Source: Pseudomonas sp. Irchel s3b2 (GTDB taxonomy: Bacteria; Pseudomonadota; Gammaproteobacteria; Pseudomonadales; Pseudomonadaceae). Taken from it: a stretch of 64,000 nt of DNA. Below the pieces are notes generated by a model. That model was not told where the DNA came from and did not search any database. It worked only from the letters and a program-made list of their open reading frames with translations. The DNA lies in assembly GCF_900187445.1 (NCBI RefSeq), contig NZ_FYEB01000003.1:186001-250000 (forward strand), read 5' to 3'. Both the position numbers and the translations under genes were made by a program. This document shows, one piece after another, positions 34,106 through 42,523 of the stretch (its first letter is position 1; every line of letters begins with the position of its first letter).

Positions 34106-35001
34106 TTTTGAGTTACTGGCGAACCTGGCGAGAAAGCGGTTGGACTCCCATTGATGCCACGGCTTATGCCCAGGCCTGGCAACAGTTTGGCGGCAGCGTA
34201 GCGACTCACCCCGAAGTCGTTGAACGTCTGGCAGGGCTGGTAGGCATTCCGGTGCGTTATCTGGGCTGGTTCGTCGATGGTGAGTTATGCGCCGCGATGC
34301 CGACCTGGGGCCGTCATGTGGCCTTGTCCAAGGAAGTGCTCAAGCGTGAAGGTAAACGTGGCTTGCTCGATCTCGGCAATGCCGAGGTCATCCTGCCGGT
34401 TGCCGAAGATACCCAGGTTCGTGTGCGGCATCGCGCGCGTTATGTGTCCGAACTCAATGCCCCAAACATCACCGGCCTCGCTGAGCAGCCCGAAGGCCTG
34501 GCGCTGGCTCGTGAACCCGAGGACTACAGCAAAAAGTTTCGCTACAACCAGCGTCGTGATCAGCGTTTGCTGGAAGAGGCGGGTGGCATCATCCGACCGA
34601 TGCTGGAGCTGAGCGCCAGCGAACAGGCGACCATCTATGCTGACCTGTTCCAGCGCCGCTGGAACTTTGAAGCACCGGGCAAGGCGCGTCTTTCTGAAGT
34701 GTTCAGCCTGTTGCGTGAGTTCATGACCGGGTCCTTGATCTACCTGAACGACGAGCCGGTGGCGATCCAGATTCTGTACCGGGTCGAGGCGCCCAAGTGG
34801 GTCAGCCTGGAATACATTAACGGCGGTGTCGACCCGCAGAATCGCGAGTTCAGCCCCGGCAGTGTACTCAGTTATGTCAACACCCAAGCCGCGTGGGAGC
34901 AAGCCCGAGCCGTAGGCAAGCCGCTGCGTTACTCGTTCGGTCGCGCCGATCGCGAATACAAGGATCGCTGGTGTCACCGGGTTCCGGTCTATCAGGTTTG
35001 A
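34102..35001 (+). CDS. mig-14: Mig-14 family, GNAT-like protein
   Basis: 299 residues, starting at TTG 34102 in a TTGA overlap with the msbA stop. The sequence resembles the Mig-14 family (acyltransferase GNAT-like fold; PA5003 in P. aeruginosa), linked in Salmonella and P. aeruginosa to resistance against cationic antimicrobial peptides and persistence. Seen here: EDYSKKFRYNQRRDQRLL near the middle and YINGGVDPQNREFSPGSVL toward the end. Acting on an LPS-related substrate is an inference from its operon. Confidence 0.85.
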   Translation: MILSYWRTWRESGWTPIDATAYAQAWQQFGGSVATHPEVVERLAGLVGIPVRYLGWFVDGELCAAMPTWGRHVALSKEVLKREGKRGLLDLGNAEVILPVAEDTQVRVRHRARYVSELNAPNITGLAEQPEGLALAREPEDYSKKFRYNQRRDQRLLEEAGGIIRPMLELSASEQATIYADLFQRRWNFEAPGKARLSEVFSLLREFMTGSLIYLNDEPVAIQILYRVEAPKWVSLEYINGGVDPQNREFSPGSVLSYVNTQAAWEQARAVGKPLRYSFGRADREYKDRWCHRVPVYQV

Positions 35002-35017
35002 GCGAGGACAGGCAGTC

Positions 35018-36439
35018 ATGAGCGCACGCAAGCAACAATTGCTGAAACGCCATCGCCAACGCAAACGTGTGGTGCTGATCGGTGCATTGTTGGCGGCATT
35101 ACTATTTGGCATTTTTGTCGCATGGTGGCCGCTGCCGCTGTTCCTGCTGCTGGGCTGGATCGCCCATGAAGCCTGGTTCGCCGATCATCTGTTCTATGCC
35201 CCGGGCGACGATTATCGCTATGAATTCCCGGCGGGTACGCCGCAGTTTCCCGCCACCCTGGTCAATGGTGTCTTGCGGGTGACGGGTGACGTTGGCATGG
35301 CGCAAACCCTGGTTTTGCAGGTGCGAGTCAAGAGCCACTGGCTGGGTCGCTTTCTTGATCCCCAGGTGTGGATCGGTGACGACCGTCAGGATCTGGAGCG
35401 CGGAGTTGCGGGGGAGCGTTTTCTCAATCTGTCCGGGCAAGGTTCGGCGCTGGCAGCCGGAACCCTGACGTTACGTGGACGCTTTTGCAGCCTGGCGCCA
35501 CAGGCGACTTTGCATGCCCTGAGTCATCCGGATTTTGGCCAGCAGCGTCTGCTGATCATCGCCCCCCATGCCGATGATGCCGAACTGGCGGCTTTCGGTC
35601 TCTATAACCGGGCGTCCGAGGTGGCTATCGTCACGTTGACCCAAGGTGAGATCGAGGCCGAAAACTACCGCGATCTGGGCCTCGACAACGCTCAGGCTGC
35701 CCGACTCAAGGGGCGTCTGCGCAGTTGGGACAGTCTGGCAGTGCCGCTGTGGGGTGGGGTGCCACAACAACAGTGTGTGCAATTGGGCTACTACTGCTTG
35801 CAACTGAATGCGATGGCGCAGCAGCCGGAGCAAAGCTTCGGTTCCCGGGAGTCGGGGGAGAGCGATATACGCGAGGTGCGTCGGCACAATGCCCTGAGCC
35901 TGCCGGGTGACGTCGATGGTCAGCCCCATTGGCGCAACCTGGTCGCCGATCTGGCGCGTCTGCTTGAGCATCACCGGCCCGACGCGGTGCTGACACCCCA
36001 CCCTGAACTGGATCCCCACAGCGATCATGTCGCCAGCACTCGCGCCTTGATGGAGGCGATCGAACTCAGTGCCTGGCGCCCGCGTACCCTGCTGCTCTAT
36101 GCCAATCACCTGCACGACAACGACCGCTGGCCGATGGGCCCGGCGGGTTATGGCATTGCCCTGCCGCCGACCATCGAGCCGTTGCCGGCCGATGGGCTAT
36201 GGAGCCCGTTGCTGGATGCGCCAACCCGCATGGACAAAGCCATGGCCTTGGGCATGCAGCACGACTTGCAGGGCCGCCCACCGCTCAAAAGACGTCTGCG
36301 CCGGGTGATTCAGCGGTTGTTGGCCGGGCGTCGCTGGCCCCGCACCGGTGAAGACGAGTTTTTCCGCAAAGCAGTGCGCCGACACGAACTTTTCTGGGTG
36401 CGTCCGCTGGATGGCCCTCCACAGGATGATCGCCGTTGA
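35018..36439 (+). CDS. dnpA: PIG-L family de-N-acetylase DnpA
   Basis: 473 residues. Two hydrophobic segments at about 18-55 anchor it in the inner membrane; the PIG-L deacetylase domain has the metal site IIAPHADDAELAAFGLY (about 182-198) and the second His motif PHPELDPHSDHVA. The P. aeruginosa homologue PA5002 is a de-N-acetylase that affects fluoroquinolone tolerance and persister numbers, probably by deacetylating an LPS-core amino sugar. ATG 35018 lies 16 bases after the mig-14 homologue in the msbA operon. Confidence 0.92.
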   Translation: MSARKQQLLKRHRQRKRVVLIGALLAALLFGIFVAWWPLPLFLLLGWIAHEAWFADHLFYAPGDDYRYEFPAGTPQFPATLVNGVLRVTGDVGMAQTLVLQVRVKSHWLGRFLDPQVWIGDDRQDLERGVAGERFLNLSGQGSALAAGTLTLRGRFCSLAPQATLHALSHPDFGQQRLLIIAPHADDAELAAFGLYNRASEVAIVTLTQGEIEAENYRDLGLDNAQAARLKGRLRSWDSLAVPLWGGVPQQQCVQLGYYCLQLNAMAQQPEQSFGSRESGESDIREVRRHNALSLPGDVDGQPHWRNLVADLARLLEHHRPDAVLTPHPELDPHSDHVASTRALMEAIELSAWRPRTLLLYANHLHDNDRWPMGPAGYGIALPPTIEPLPADGLWSPLLDAPTRMDKAMALGMQHDLQGRPPLKRRLRRVIQRLLAGRRWPRTGEDEFFRKAVRRHELFWVRPLDGPPQDDRR

Positions 36440-36515
36440 GCCTCTTTGCTCGCGTGCGGCCGTACTCTTTCGCTATGTTATTATCCGCGACGCTTTTATT
36501 GCCCCTGGAGTTTCC

Positions 36516-37937
36516 ATGAAGTTATCCATGCCACGATTCGATCAGGCCCCTGTCCTGGTGGTCGGTGATGTCATGCTCGACCGTTACTGGCATGGTGGTA
36601 CCTCACGGATTTCCCCTGAGGCACCGGTACCGGTAGTCAAAGTCGAGCAAATCGAGGACCGCCCGGGCGGTGCCGCCAACGTTGCCCTGAACATTGCCGC
36701 GCTGGGTGCGCCGGCCTCGCTGGTCGGCGTGACTGGCGACGACGAGGCTGCCGACAGTCTGGTCAATAGCCTCAAGGGTGCTGGCGTACGGGCATTGTTC
36801 CAGCGCATCGCGCATCAGCCGACCATCGTCAAGCTGCGGGTGATGAGCCGCCACCAGCAATTGCTGCGTATCGACTTCGAAGAACCTTTCTCTACCGACG
36901 CGCTGGCGCTGGGCGAGCAAGTCGACGAATTGCTCGAAGGCATCAAGGTGCTGGTGCTGTCCGACTACGGCAAAGGCGCGCTGAAGAACCATCAGGTGCT
37001 GATCCAGGCCGCCCGTGCCCGTGGCATTCCGGTGTTGGCCGATCCCAAGGGCAAAGATTTCTCGATTTACCGCGGCGCGAGCCTGATCACCCCGAACCTC
37101 AGCGAGTTCGAAACCATTGTCGGTGGTTGCGCCGACGAACACGAACTGGTGAGCAAAGGCGCGCAGTTGATGCACGACCTGGATCTCGGCGCCTTGCTGG
37201 TGACCCGTGGCGAACACGGCATGACCTTGCTGCGCCCGGATCATCCGGCGTTGCACCTGCCGGCCCGTGCCCGTGAAGTGTTCGACGTGACCGGCGCCGG
37301 TGACACAGTGATTTCTACCCTGGCGGCGGCAATTGCCGCTGGCGAAGAGCTGCCGCATGCGGTGGCCCTGGCCAACCTGGCGGCGGGCATCGTGGTCGGC
37401 AAGCTCGGTACGGCGGCTATCAGCGCGCCGGAACTGCGTCGTGCTATCCAGCGTGAAGAAGGTTCCGAACGTGGTGTGTTGGGGCTGGAGCAGCTGCTGC
37501 TGGCAGTCGACGACGCACGCGCGCACAACGAGAAGATTGTGTTCACCAATGGCTGCTTCGACATCCTGCACGCCGGCCACGTGACCTATCTTGAACAGGC
37601 ACGTGCCCAGGGTGATCGTCTGATCGTGGCGGTCAACGACGATGCGTCGGTGAGCCGCTTGAAAGGGCCGGGTCGGCCGATCAACAGCGTCGACCGTCGT
37701 ATGGCGGTACTGGCAGGTCTGGGCGCCGTGGACTGGGTAATCAGCTTCGCTGAAGGTACCCCGGAAAACCTTCTGCGCGAGGTCAAGCCAGATGTGTTGG
37801 TCAAGGGCGGCGATTACGGGATCGATCAAGTGGTCGGCGCAGACATCGTCACTGCATACGGCGGGACGGTGAAAGTGCTGGGGCTGGTGGAAAACAGCTC
37901 GACCACGGCGATTGTCGAGAAGATCCGCAATCACTGA
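36516..37937 (+). CDS. hldE: Bifunctional heptose-7-P kinase / heptose-1-P adenylyltransferase
   Basis: Makes ADP-heptose for WaaC and WaaF: the N-terminal ribokinase-type domain (1-320) phosphorylates D-glycero-beta-D-manno-heptose 7-phosphate at C1, and the C-terminal cytidylyltransferase-like domain (about 340-473) adds AMP. Motifs: RPGGAANVALN, DVTGAGDTVISTLAA (kinase catalytic Asp) and FTNGCFDILHAGHV (nucleotidyl transfer). 473 residues from ATG 36516; the frame extends to 36348 but that part overlaps dnpA. A TTATTAT stretch about 40 bases upstream may be its own promoter. Confidence 0.97.
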   Translation: MKLSMPRFDQAPVLVVGDVMLDRYWHGGTSRISPEAPVPVVKVEQIEDRPGGAANVALNIAALGAPASLVGVTGDDEAADSLVNSLKGAGVRALFQRIAHQPTIVKLRVMSRHQQLLRIDFEEPFSTDALALGEQVDELLEGIKVLVLSDYGKGALKNHQVLIQAARARGIPVLADPKGKDFSIYRGASLITPNLSEFETIVGGCADEHELVSKGAQLMHDLDLGALLVTRGEHGMTLLRPDHPALHLPARAREVFDVTGAGDTVISTLAAAIAAGEELPHAVALANLAAGIVVGKLGTAAISAPELRRAIQREEGSERGVLGLEQLLLAVDDARAHNEKIVFTNGCFDILHAGHVTYLEQARAQGDRLIVAVNDDASVSRLKGPGRPINSVDRRMAVLAGLGAVDWVISFAEGTPENLLREVKPDVLVKGGDYGIDQVVGADIVTAYGGTVKVLGLVENSSTTAIVEKIRNH

Positions 37938-37956
37938 TTGTGGCGAGTGCAATCCT

Positions 37957-38047
37957 TGTAGGAGCGAGCTTGCTCGCGAAATCGGTATGTCAGGCGACAT
38001 CAATGTTGACTGTACCGCCGCCTTCGCGGGCAAGCCCGCTCCTACAG
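37957..38047. repeat. REP pair (GGAGCGAGC type)
   Basis: TGTAGGAGCGAGCTTGCTCG at the left and GCGGGCAAGCCCGCTCCTACA at 38027-38047 form an imperfect long hairpin between the converging ends of hldE and the next gene. Confidence 0.8.
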
Positions 38048-38054
38048 CATTGTT

Positions 38055-39020
38055 CTATCGTGCAGCCTTGCGCGGCACGATTCTTTTCAGCAGTTGCTTT
38101 GCTTTTCCGTGCAAGCGGGCTAAACCGGAATCCTTCCCCGGCGGGCTCAAACCCTGTTGCCGCACCCAGTCCTTCCAGCGAATCCGCTCATCCTTCACCA
38201 GCCACCCTTCCTGTCGGGCAAAACTCTCAGCCAGATACAACCCGCGGGTACTCGCCGGGTACAGCTGATCCTTTTTCAAGGTATACAGTTCGGCTGTGGG
38301 CAGACCGTCCTGCAATGGCATCAGATACAAGTCAGGACGTTTGCGGTCGAGCCGGGCCACCAGTTGATCGCCCTCCAGCCGTTCGTCGACATGAAACAGG
38401 CTCAGGGATTTGGCTTCCTTGGGCACGTCCAGGCGCAAGTCGTAGATCAATTGCAGCGACGCTGTCGGCAAATGCACGTAGGCCTGTGGGCGTTCGATCA
38501 ACGGCATATGGGCGCAGCGCACCGGCCGCGCCGAGCCGGACAACGGCGTCAGGCGAAACGGCAGGGCTTCGCGGTAATGCAAAGCGGATGAGTAGGGCGC
38601 TGGCAGCCAGGTGTCGTTGAAACGCCCGCTGAGCCAGCCTTCCGGCGTTTCCAGCAGGCACTCTTCGGCAATTTCCTGAGTCGCCGTGTGCAACGGCAGG
38701 TTCAGTTCATGGGCCGGCACGTAACCCGAGATCAGCTTGAGCACCACATCGCCGCGGTCCTGCCGACGCTGACGCACCAACACCCAGTAATCGCGATTCT
38801 GCCAATGCAGGGTCAGACGCACCGAAACCCCGAGGTTCGCCAGCTCCAGAGCAAACCGCTCGCTGTCGGGCACCGTCACCGGGCGGCGACGTTGCAGGGT
38901 CTGGGAGAAATTCAGCGGCATTCCGACGCTCTGATAACTCAGGCCTTCGGGGGTTGCTTCGACGAATAACGGCAGGGTCTTGAAGTTGCTCGGGTTCTTT
39001 CTGATCAGCGTACGCGGCAT
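38055..39020 (-). CDS. Conserved Pseudomonas protein of unknown function
   Basis: 321 residues, soluble, basic C terminus (GKAKQLLKRIVPRKAAR). Homologues at this place (PA4993-like) have been labelled metal ABC transporter ATPase, but no Walker motif is present, so that label looks wrong. The middle segment HTATQEIAEECLLETPEG resembles a degenerate Nudix box (REUxEE pattern with Gln in place of Arg), flanked by strands fitting a Nudix fold; this is inference. It is the last of three minus-strand genes (with 39053 and 39862), 32 bases after the aldo/keto reductase. Confidence 0.8.
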   Translation of the reverse strand: MPRTLIRKNPSNFKTLPLFVEATPEGLSYQSVGMPLNFSQTLQRRRPVTVPDSERFALELANLGVSVRLTLHWQNRDYWVLVRQRRQDRGDVVLKLISGYVPAHELNLPLHTATQEIAEECLLETPEGWLSGRFNDTWLPAPYSSALHYREALPFRLTPLSGSARPVRCAHMPLIERPQAYVHLPTASLQLIYDLRLDVPKEAKSLSLFHVDERLEGDQLVARLDRKRPDLYLMPLQDGLPTAELYTLKKDQLYPASTRGLYLAESFARQEGWLVKDERIRWKDWVRQQGLSPPGKDSGLARLHGKAKQLLKRIVPRKAAR

Positions 39021-39052
39021 GTCGGCTCCTGCTTAAGGCCGCGTGGGCGGCA

Positions 39053-39865
39053 TCAGTTGCTACGAAGGACTTGGGCAACGGTCGCGACGTTGTGGGCGAG
39101 GTGCAGCGGATTGATGGTCCCGACAATAGCACTGGCCACGCCCGGGTGTTCAAACAACAATTCGAAGCTGGCGCGTACCGGGTCCACGCCCGGGCTCAGG
39201 CACACATGGCCGCTGGCCAAGGCTTTTTTGACCAGGATCGCTTTGCCGTGAGCAGCAGCATAGTCAATGACTGGCTTCTCGTTCTGTTCGTTCAGATTGT
39301 AGGTGACCATCGCGCAATCACCTTGTTCCAGAGCCTTCAAGCCGCCCTCGACGGTTTTTCCGGAAAAGCCGAAACCGCGAATCTTGCCTTCACGCTTGAG
39401 CTCGGCAAGGGTCGCATAGACCTCGCTGTCATTGAGGATTTCCAGATCGTTGCCATCGGAGTGCACCAACACCAGGTCGATAACATCCGTTTCCAGCCGT
39501 TGCAGGCTGCGCTCCACCGACAGGCGAGTATGGGCGGCGCTGAAATCGTGGTGCGACTGGCCGTCGACAAACTCTTCGCCAACCTTGCTGACGATCACCC
39601 AGTCCTGACGCTGACCACGCAGCAACGGGCCAAGACGCTCTTCGCTGCGGCCATAGGCCGGCGCGGTATCGATCAGATTGATGCCCAGATCCCGTGCGAG
39701 TTTGAGCAGCATGCGCGCTTCATCATCGCCGGGGATCTGGAAGCCGTTGGGGTATTTCACCCCTTGATCACGGCCAAGTTTCACCGTGCCCAGGCCCAGG
39801 GGCGAAACCAGCAGGCCGGTGCTGCCCAAAGGGCGATGCAAATCGTGCAGGGTCGGCTGGCTCAT
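39053..39865 (-). CDS. Aldo/keto reductase
   Basis: 270 residues, NADPH-dependent (beta/alpha)8 oxidoreductase of the PA4992 type. Catalytic set visible: DTAPAYGRSEE (Asp and Tyr), Lys in WVIVSKVGEE, and His in VLVHSDGN. Substrate unknown. ATG 39865 overlaps the upstream FAD oxidoreductase stop (ATGA), so the pair is co-translated and may act on the same substrate. Confidence 0.92.
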   Translation of the reverse strand: MSQPTLHDLHRPLGSTGLLVSPLGLGTVKLGRDQGVKYPNGFQIPGDDEARMLLKLARDLGINLIDTAPAYGRSEERLGPLLRGQRQDWVIVSKVGEEFVDGQSHHDFSAAHTRLSVERSLQRLETDVIDLVLVHSDGNDLEILNDSEVYATLAELKREGKIRGFGFSGKTVEGGLKALEQGDCAMVTYNLNEQNEKPVIDYAAAHGKAILVKKALASGHVCLSPGVDPVRASFELLFEHPGVASAIVGTINPLHLAHNVATVAQVLRSN

Positions 39866-41037
39866 GGCAGCAGTTGCTCCCAGGCAGGGACGCCCATCGA
39901 TGGTTTCGGCAGCTCCGGCAGCGGTGTCGGGTGACTCGGCTGGATGCCGTCACGTTGCAATGAGGCGATGACGCGGTCAGCGAAGTCCGGCGCCAGCGCC
40001 AGTTTGGTCGGCCAACCCACCAGCAGACGATTCTGCTCGGCGAGGAACGCGTTGTCCGGACGGGTCAGCCCCGATTGCAGCGGCTCGGCGCGGTCGACCC
40101 GCAAGGTCGCCCATTGCGCGTTGCTCAGGTCGATCCACGGCAGCAGTTGGCTAAGTTCTTTTTGCGCGGTGGCGATTTGCGCCGCCGGATCGCGAGCCAC
40201 GCCTTCGGCTTCGGCGATGTCGCCACCCAGGTACCAGACCCATTGGCCATCGGCAGCCGGGTGAGTGGTCACGGTCATGCGTGGCTTTGGCCCGCCGCCC
40301 AGGCAATGGGCATACAGCGGTTTGAGGCCCGGGCCTTTGACCATGATCATGTGCACGGGGCGGCGCTGCATGGCTGGTTGGCTCAGGCCGAGCGCAGTGA
40401 GCAGGTCGGCGGTGCCGGCACCGGCGCTGAGGACGATGCGCTGGGCGCGGATCTCGCGTTCGTCGACTTTCAATCCGACCAGTTCGCCGTTTTCCAGCAG
40501 CGGTTCGATGTGCTGACCGGCCAGTAGACCGTCACCGGCCAGATCGGCCAGGCGCTGGATCACGCTCGGCACGTCGACCACCAGTTCCGCCAGACGATAG
40601 ACCTTGCCCTTGAAACGCTTGTCTTGCAGGGCTGGCGGCAGTTGCTCGCCCTTGACCTGATCGACCCGCCCGCGCACGGCTTTGCTGGCGAAGAAACTGG
40701 TGAGGTTGCCGGCGAGGGTTCCGGGGGACCATAGGTAGTGAGCATCAGACAACACGCGTACGCCCGACAGGTCCAGCTCGCCGTCGCCGGCCAGCGCTTC
40801 ACGCCAGCGGCGCGGCATGTCGGCAATGGCTTCCGAGGCACCGGTCAGGGCGCCGTGCAACGCGTACTTGGCGCCGCCGTGGATGATGCCCTGGGACTTC
40901 AGGCTTTGCCCGCCACCGAGGCTGGCGCTTTCCACCAACACGGTCGAAAAACCCTGGCGGCGCAGGCGCGCATTCAGCCAGAGGCCGGCGACACCAGCGC
41001 CGACAATCAGTACGTCGGTGGAAATAACGGATGGCAT
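39862..41037 (-). CDS. FAD-dependent oxidoreductase (DAO family)
   Basis: 391 residues with an N-terminal dinucleotide-binding motif VLIVGAGVAGLWLNARLRRQ and SQGIIHGGAKYAL typical of glycerol-3-phosphate dehydrogenase/D-amino-acid oxidase-like flavoproteins. FAD contacts continue in VLSAGAGTADLL. Substrate not known; the P. aeruginosa counterpart is PA4991. ATG 41037 has GAGG upstream. First gene of the three-gene minus-strand unit. Confidence 0.9.
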   Translation of the reverse strand: MPSVISTDVLIVGAGVAGLWLNARLRRQGFSTVLVESASLGGGQSLKSQGIIHGGAKYALHGALTGASEAIADMPRRWREALAGDGELDLSGVRVLSDAHYLWSPGTLAGNLTSFFASKAVRGRVDQVKGEQLPPALQDKRFKGKVYRLAELVVDVPSVIQRLADLAGDGLLAGQHIEPLLENGELVGLKVDEREIRAQRIVLSAGAGTADLLTALGLSQPAMQRRPVHMIMVKGPGLKPLYAHCLGGGPKPRMTVTTHPAADGQWVWYLGGDIAEAEGVARDPAAQIATAQKELSQLLPWIDLSNAQWATLRVDRAEPLQSGLTRPDNAFLAEQNRLLVGWPTKLALAPDFADRVIASLQRDGIQPSHPTPLPELPKPSMGVPAWEQLLP

Positions 41038-41098
41038 GCAGCGACCTCAGTGTTCAAGACGAGGGCGCAGTATATACAAGGGAGGCGGGTTTGATGTT

Positions 41099-41170
41099 TG
41101 TAGGAGCTGGCTTGCCAGCGAAAGCGGTGTGCCAGATATGGCCATTTCGCTGGCAAGACAGCTCCTACAG
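41099..41170. repeat. REP element (GGAGCTGGCTTGCCAGC type)
   Basis: TGTAGGAGCTGGCTTGCCAG pairs with the inverse arm CTGGCAAGACAGCTCCTACA at 41151-41170. It lies 4 bases after the emrE stop. Confidence 0.85.
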
Positions 41171-41174
41171 GTCG

Positions 41175-41507
41175 TCAGTGCCCCGCAGTTTTCGAGAACA
41201 GCTGAATAACCACAACCCCCAGCACAATCAGCGCCATCCCCAGCATCGCCGGCACATCCAGCTTCTGCCCGTAGATAAACAGCGCCGCGACGCTGACCAT
41301 CACGATCCCCATGCCGGCCCACACCGCGTAGGCCACGCCCACCGGAACGCTGCGTACCACCAGGGTCAGCATCCAGAACGCAATGCCGTAACCGACGATG
41401 ACCAGCAGCAGCGGCAATGGCGTGCTGAAACCCTTGACCGCTTTCATCGAAACTGTGGCGATCACTTCGGCGCAGATAGCAATGGCCAGGTAGTAGTAAG
41501 CGGTCAT
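41175..41507 (-). CDS. emrE: SMR-family multidrug efflux protein EmrE
   Basis: 110 residues, four membrane helices, proton-coupled antiporter for cationic compounds. Glu14 in ICAEVIATVSMKA is the shared proton/drug site. YAVWAGMGIV and IYGQKLD are conserved, and the sequence matches what I recall of P. aeruginosa EmrE (PA4990). Divergent from the LysR gene at 41611, so the regulator may act on the shared 103-base region. Confidence 0.95.
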   Translation of the reverse strand: MTAYYYLAIAICAEVIATVSMKAVKGFSTPLPLLLVIVGYGIAFWMLTLVVRSVPVGVAYAVWAGMGIVMVSVAALFIYGQKLDVPAMLGMALIVLGVVVIQLFSKTAGH

Positions 41508-41610
41508 GGGTCAATCCTCGTGTGAAGTGTTGCTCTCTGAGGTCGGCATTCTAGAGATTCGCCAGATGCGGTAAAGTCATTACCTATCTGTTCTAAAGAT
41601 GGGTTGAGCC

Positions 41611-42501
41611 ATGAACATGCAATGGAATCTGGAACAGCTGCGCTTGTTTGTCAGCGTCGCGGAACAGCGTTCGTTTTCCGCGGTAGCGCGGGATCAGCGC
41701 AAGGCGCAATCGGCGGTCAGCAGTTCGATCGCGCTGCTGGAAGAGGACTTGGGCGTCAGCCTGTTCGATCGCAGCAGTGGTCGTCAGCCGAAACTCACCG
41801 AAGCCGGCACCGCCCTGCTTGAAGAGGCACGGGAAGTGCTGCGCCAATGCGAGCGCCTCAACGGCCGCGCTTTGGCGATGATGCGTGGCCAGGAAGCGAG
41901 TCTGCGGGTGGCTCAGGACGAGGCTATGCCCTATCAAGCGGTGGTTGAAAGCTTCGAGGCCCTGGCGGAAAAGTTTCCCAGTCTCGAGGTGCAACTGACC
42001 AGCGCCGCCCAGGGCGATGTGGCGCGCAAACTGGTGGAGCGTCGGGCCGATCTGGGCTTGTTGTTCTATCACGAACAGATTCCCGAAGCCCTTGAGCGGC
42101 GGGTGCTGGGCAGTGTCGAAATGGTCACGGTGTGCGGCGTGGGGCATCCATTGGCAATGCAGGCGCAGATCGATTGCCAGCAAATGGCGCAGCATCGACA
42201 GTTGCTGATGTCCACGCAGTCCAGCGTCTATCCCGGCAACGAGCCGGCCAGCCCGCAGGTCTGGCGCGCCGACAGTTTCTACGTGATGGCTGAATGGGTG
42301 ATGCGCGGTCTTGGCTGGGCCTGGCTGCCGCGACATGTGGTGCAGTATCCGGCGTATCAGAATCAGATGGTCGAGTTGATCAGCGAATGGACTCCGCCGG
42401 CATTGATTGTCGAACTGGTCTGGCGCCGCGACGAGCCCCTCGGCCCGGCGGCTCGTTGGCTGGCTGAACGTTTTGCCGTGCACTTGCAGGCGATCGGCTA
42501 A
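41611..42501 (+). CDS. LysR-type transcriptional regulator
   Basis: 296 residues: N-terminal winged helix (MQWNLEQLRLFVSVAEQRSFSAVARDQRKAQSAVS) given here only by position 3-37, then an effector-binding periplasmic-binding-like domain from about 92. Divergent to emrE and 22 bases upstream of waaA, the PA4989 arrangement. Target unknown; autoregulation and control of emrE are the usual expectation for a divergent LysR gene. Confidence 0.92.
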   Translation: MNMQWNLEQLRLFVSVAEQRSFSAVARDQRKAQSAVSSSIALLEEDLGVSLFDRSSGRQPKLTEAGTALLEEAREVLRQCERLNGRALAMMRGQEASLRVAQDEAMPYQAVVESFEALAEKFPSLEVQLTSAAQGDVARKLVERRADLGLLFYHEQIPEALERRVLGSVEMVTVCGVGHPLAMQAQIDCQQMAQHRQLLMSTQSSVYPGNEPASPQVWRADSFYVMAEWVMRGLGWAWLPRHVVQYPAYQNQMVELISEWTPPALIVELVWRRDEPLGPAARWLAERFAVHLQAIG

Positions 42502-42523
42502 AAAACCGATAAACTCCGCCGCC

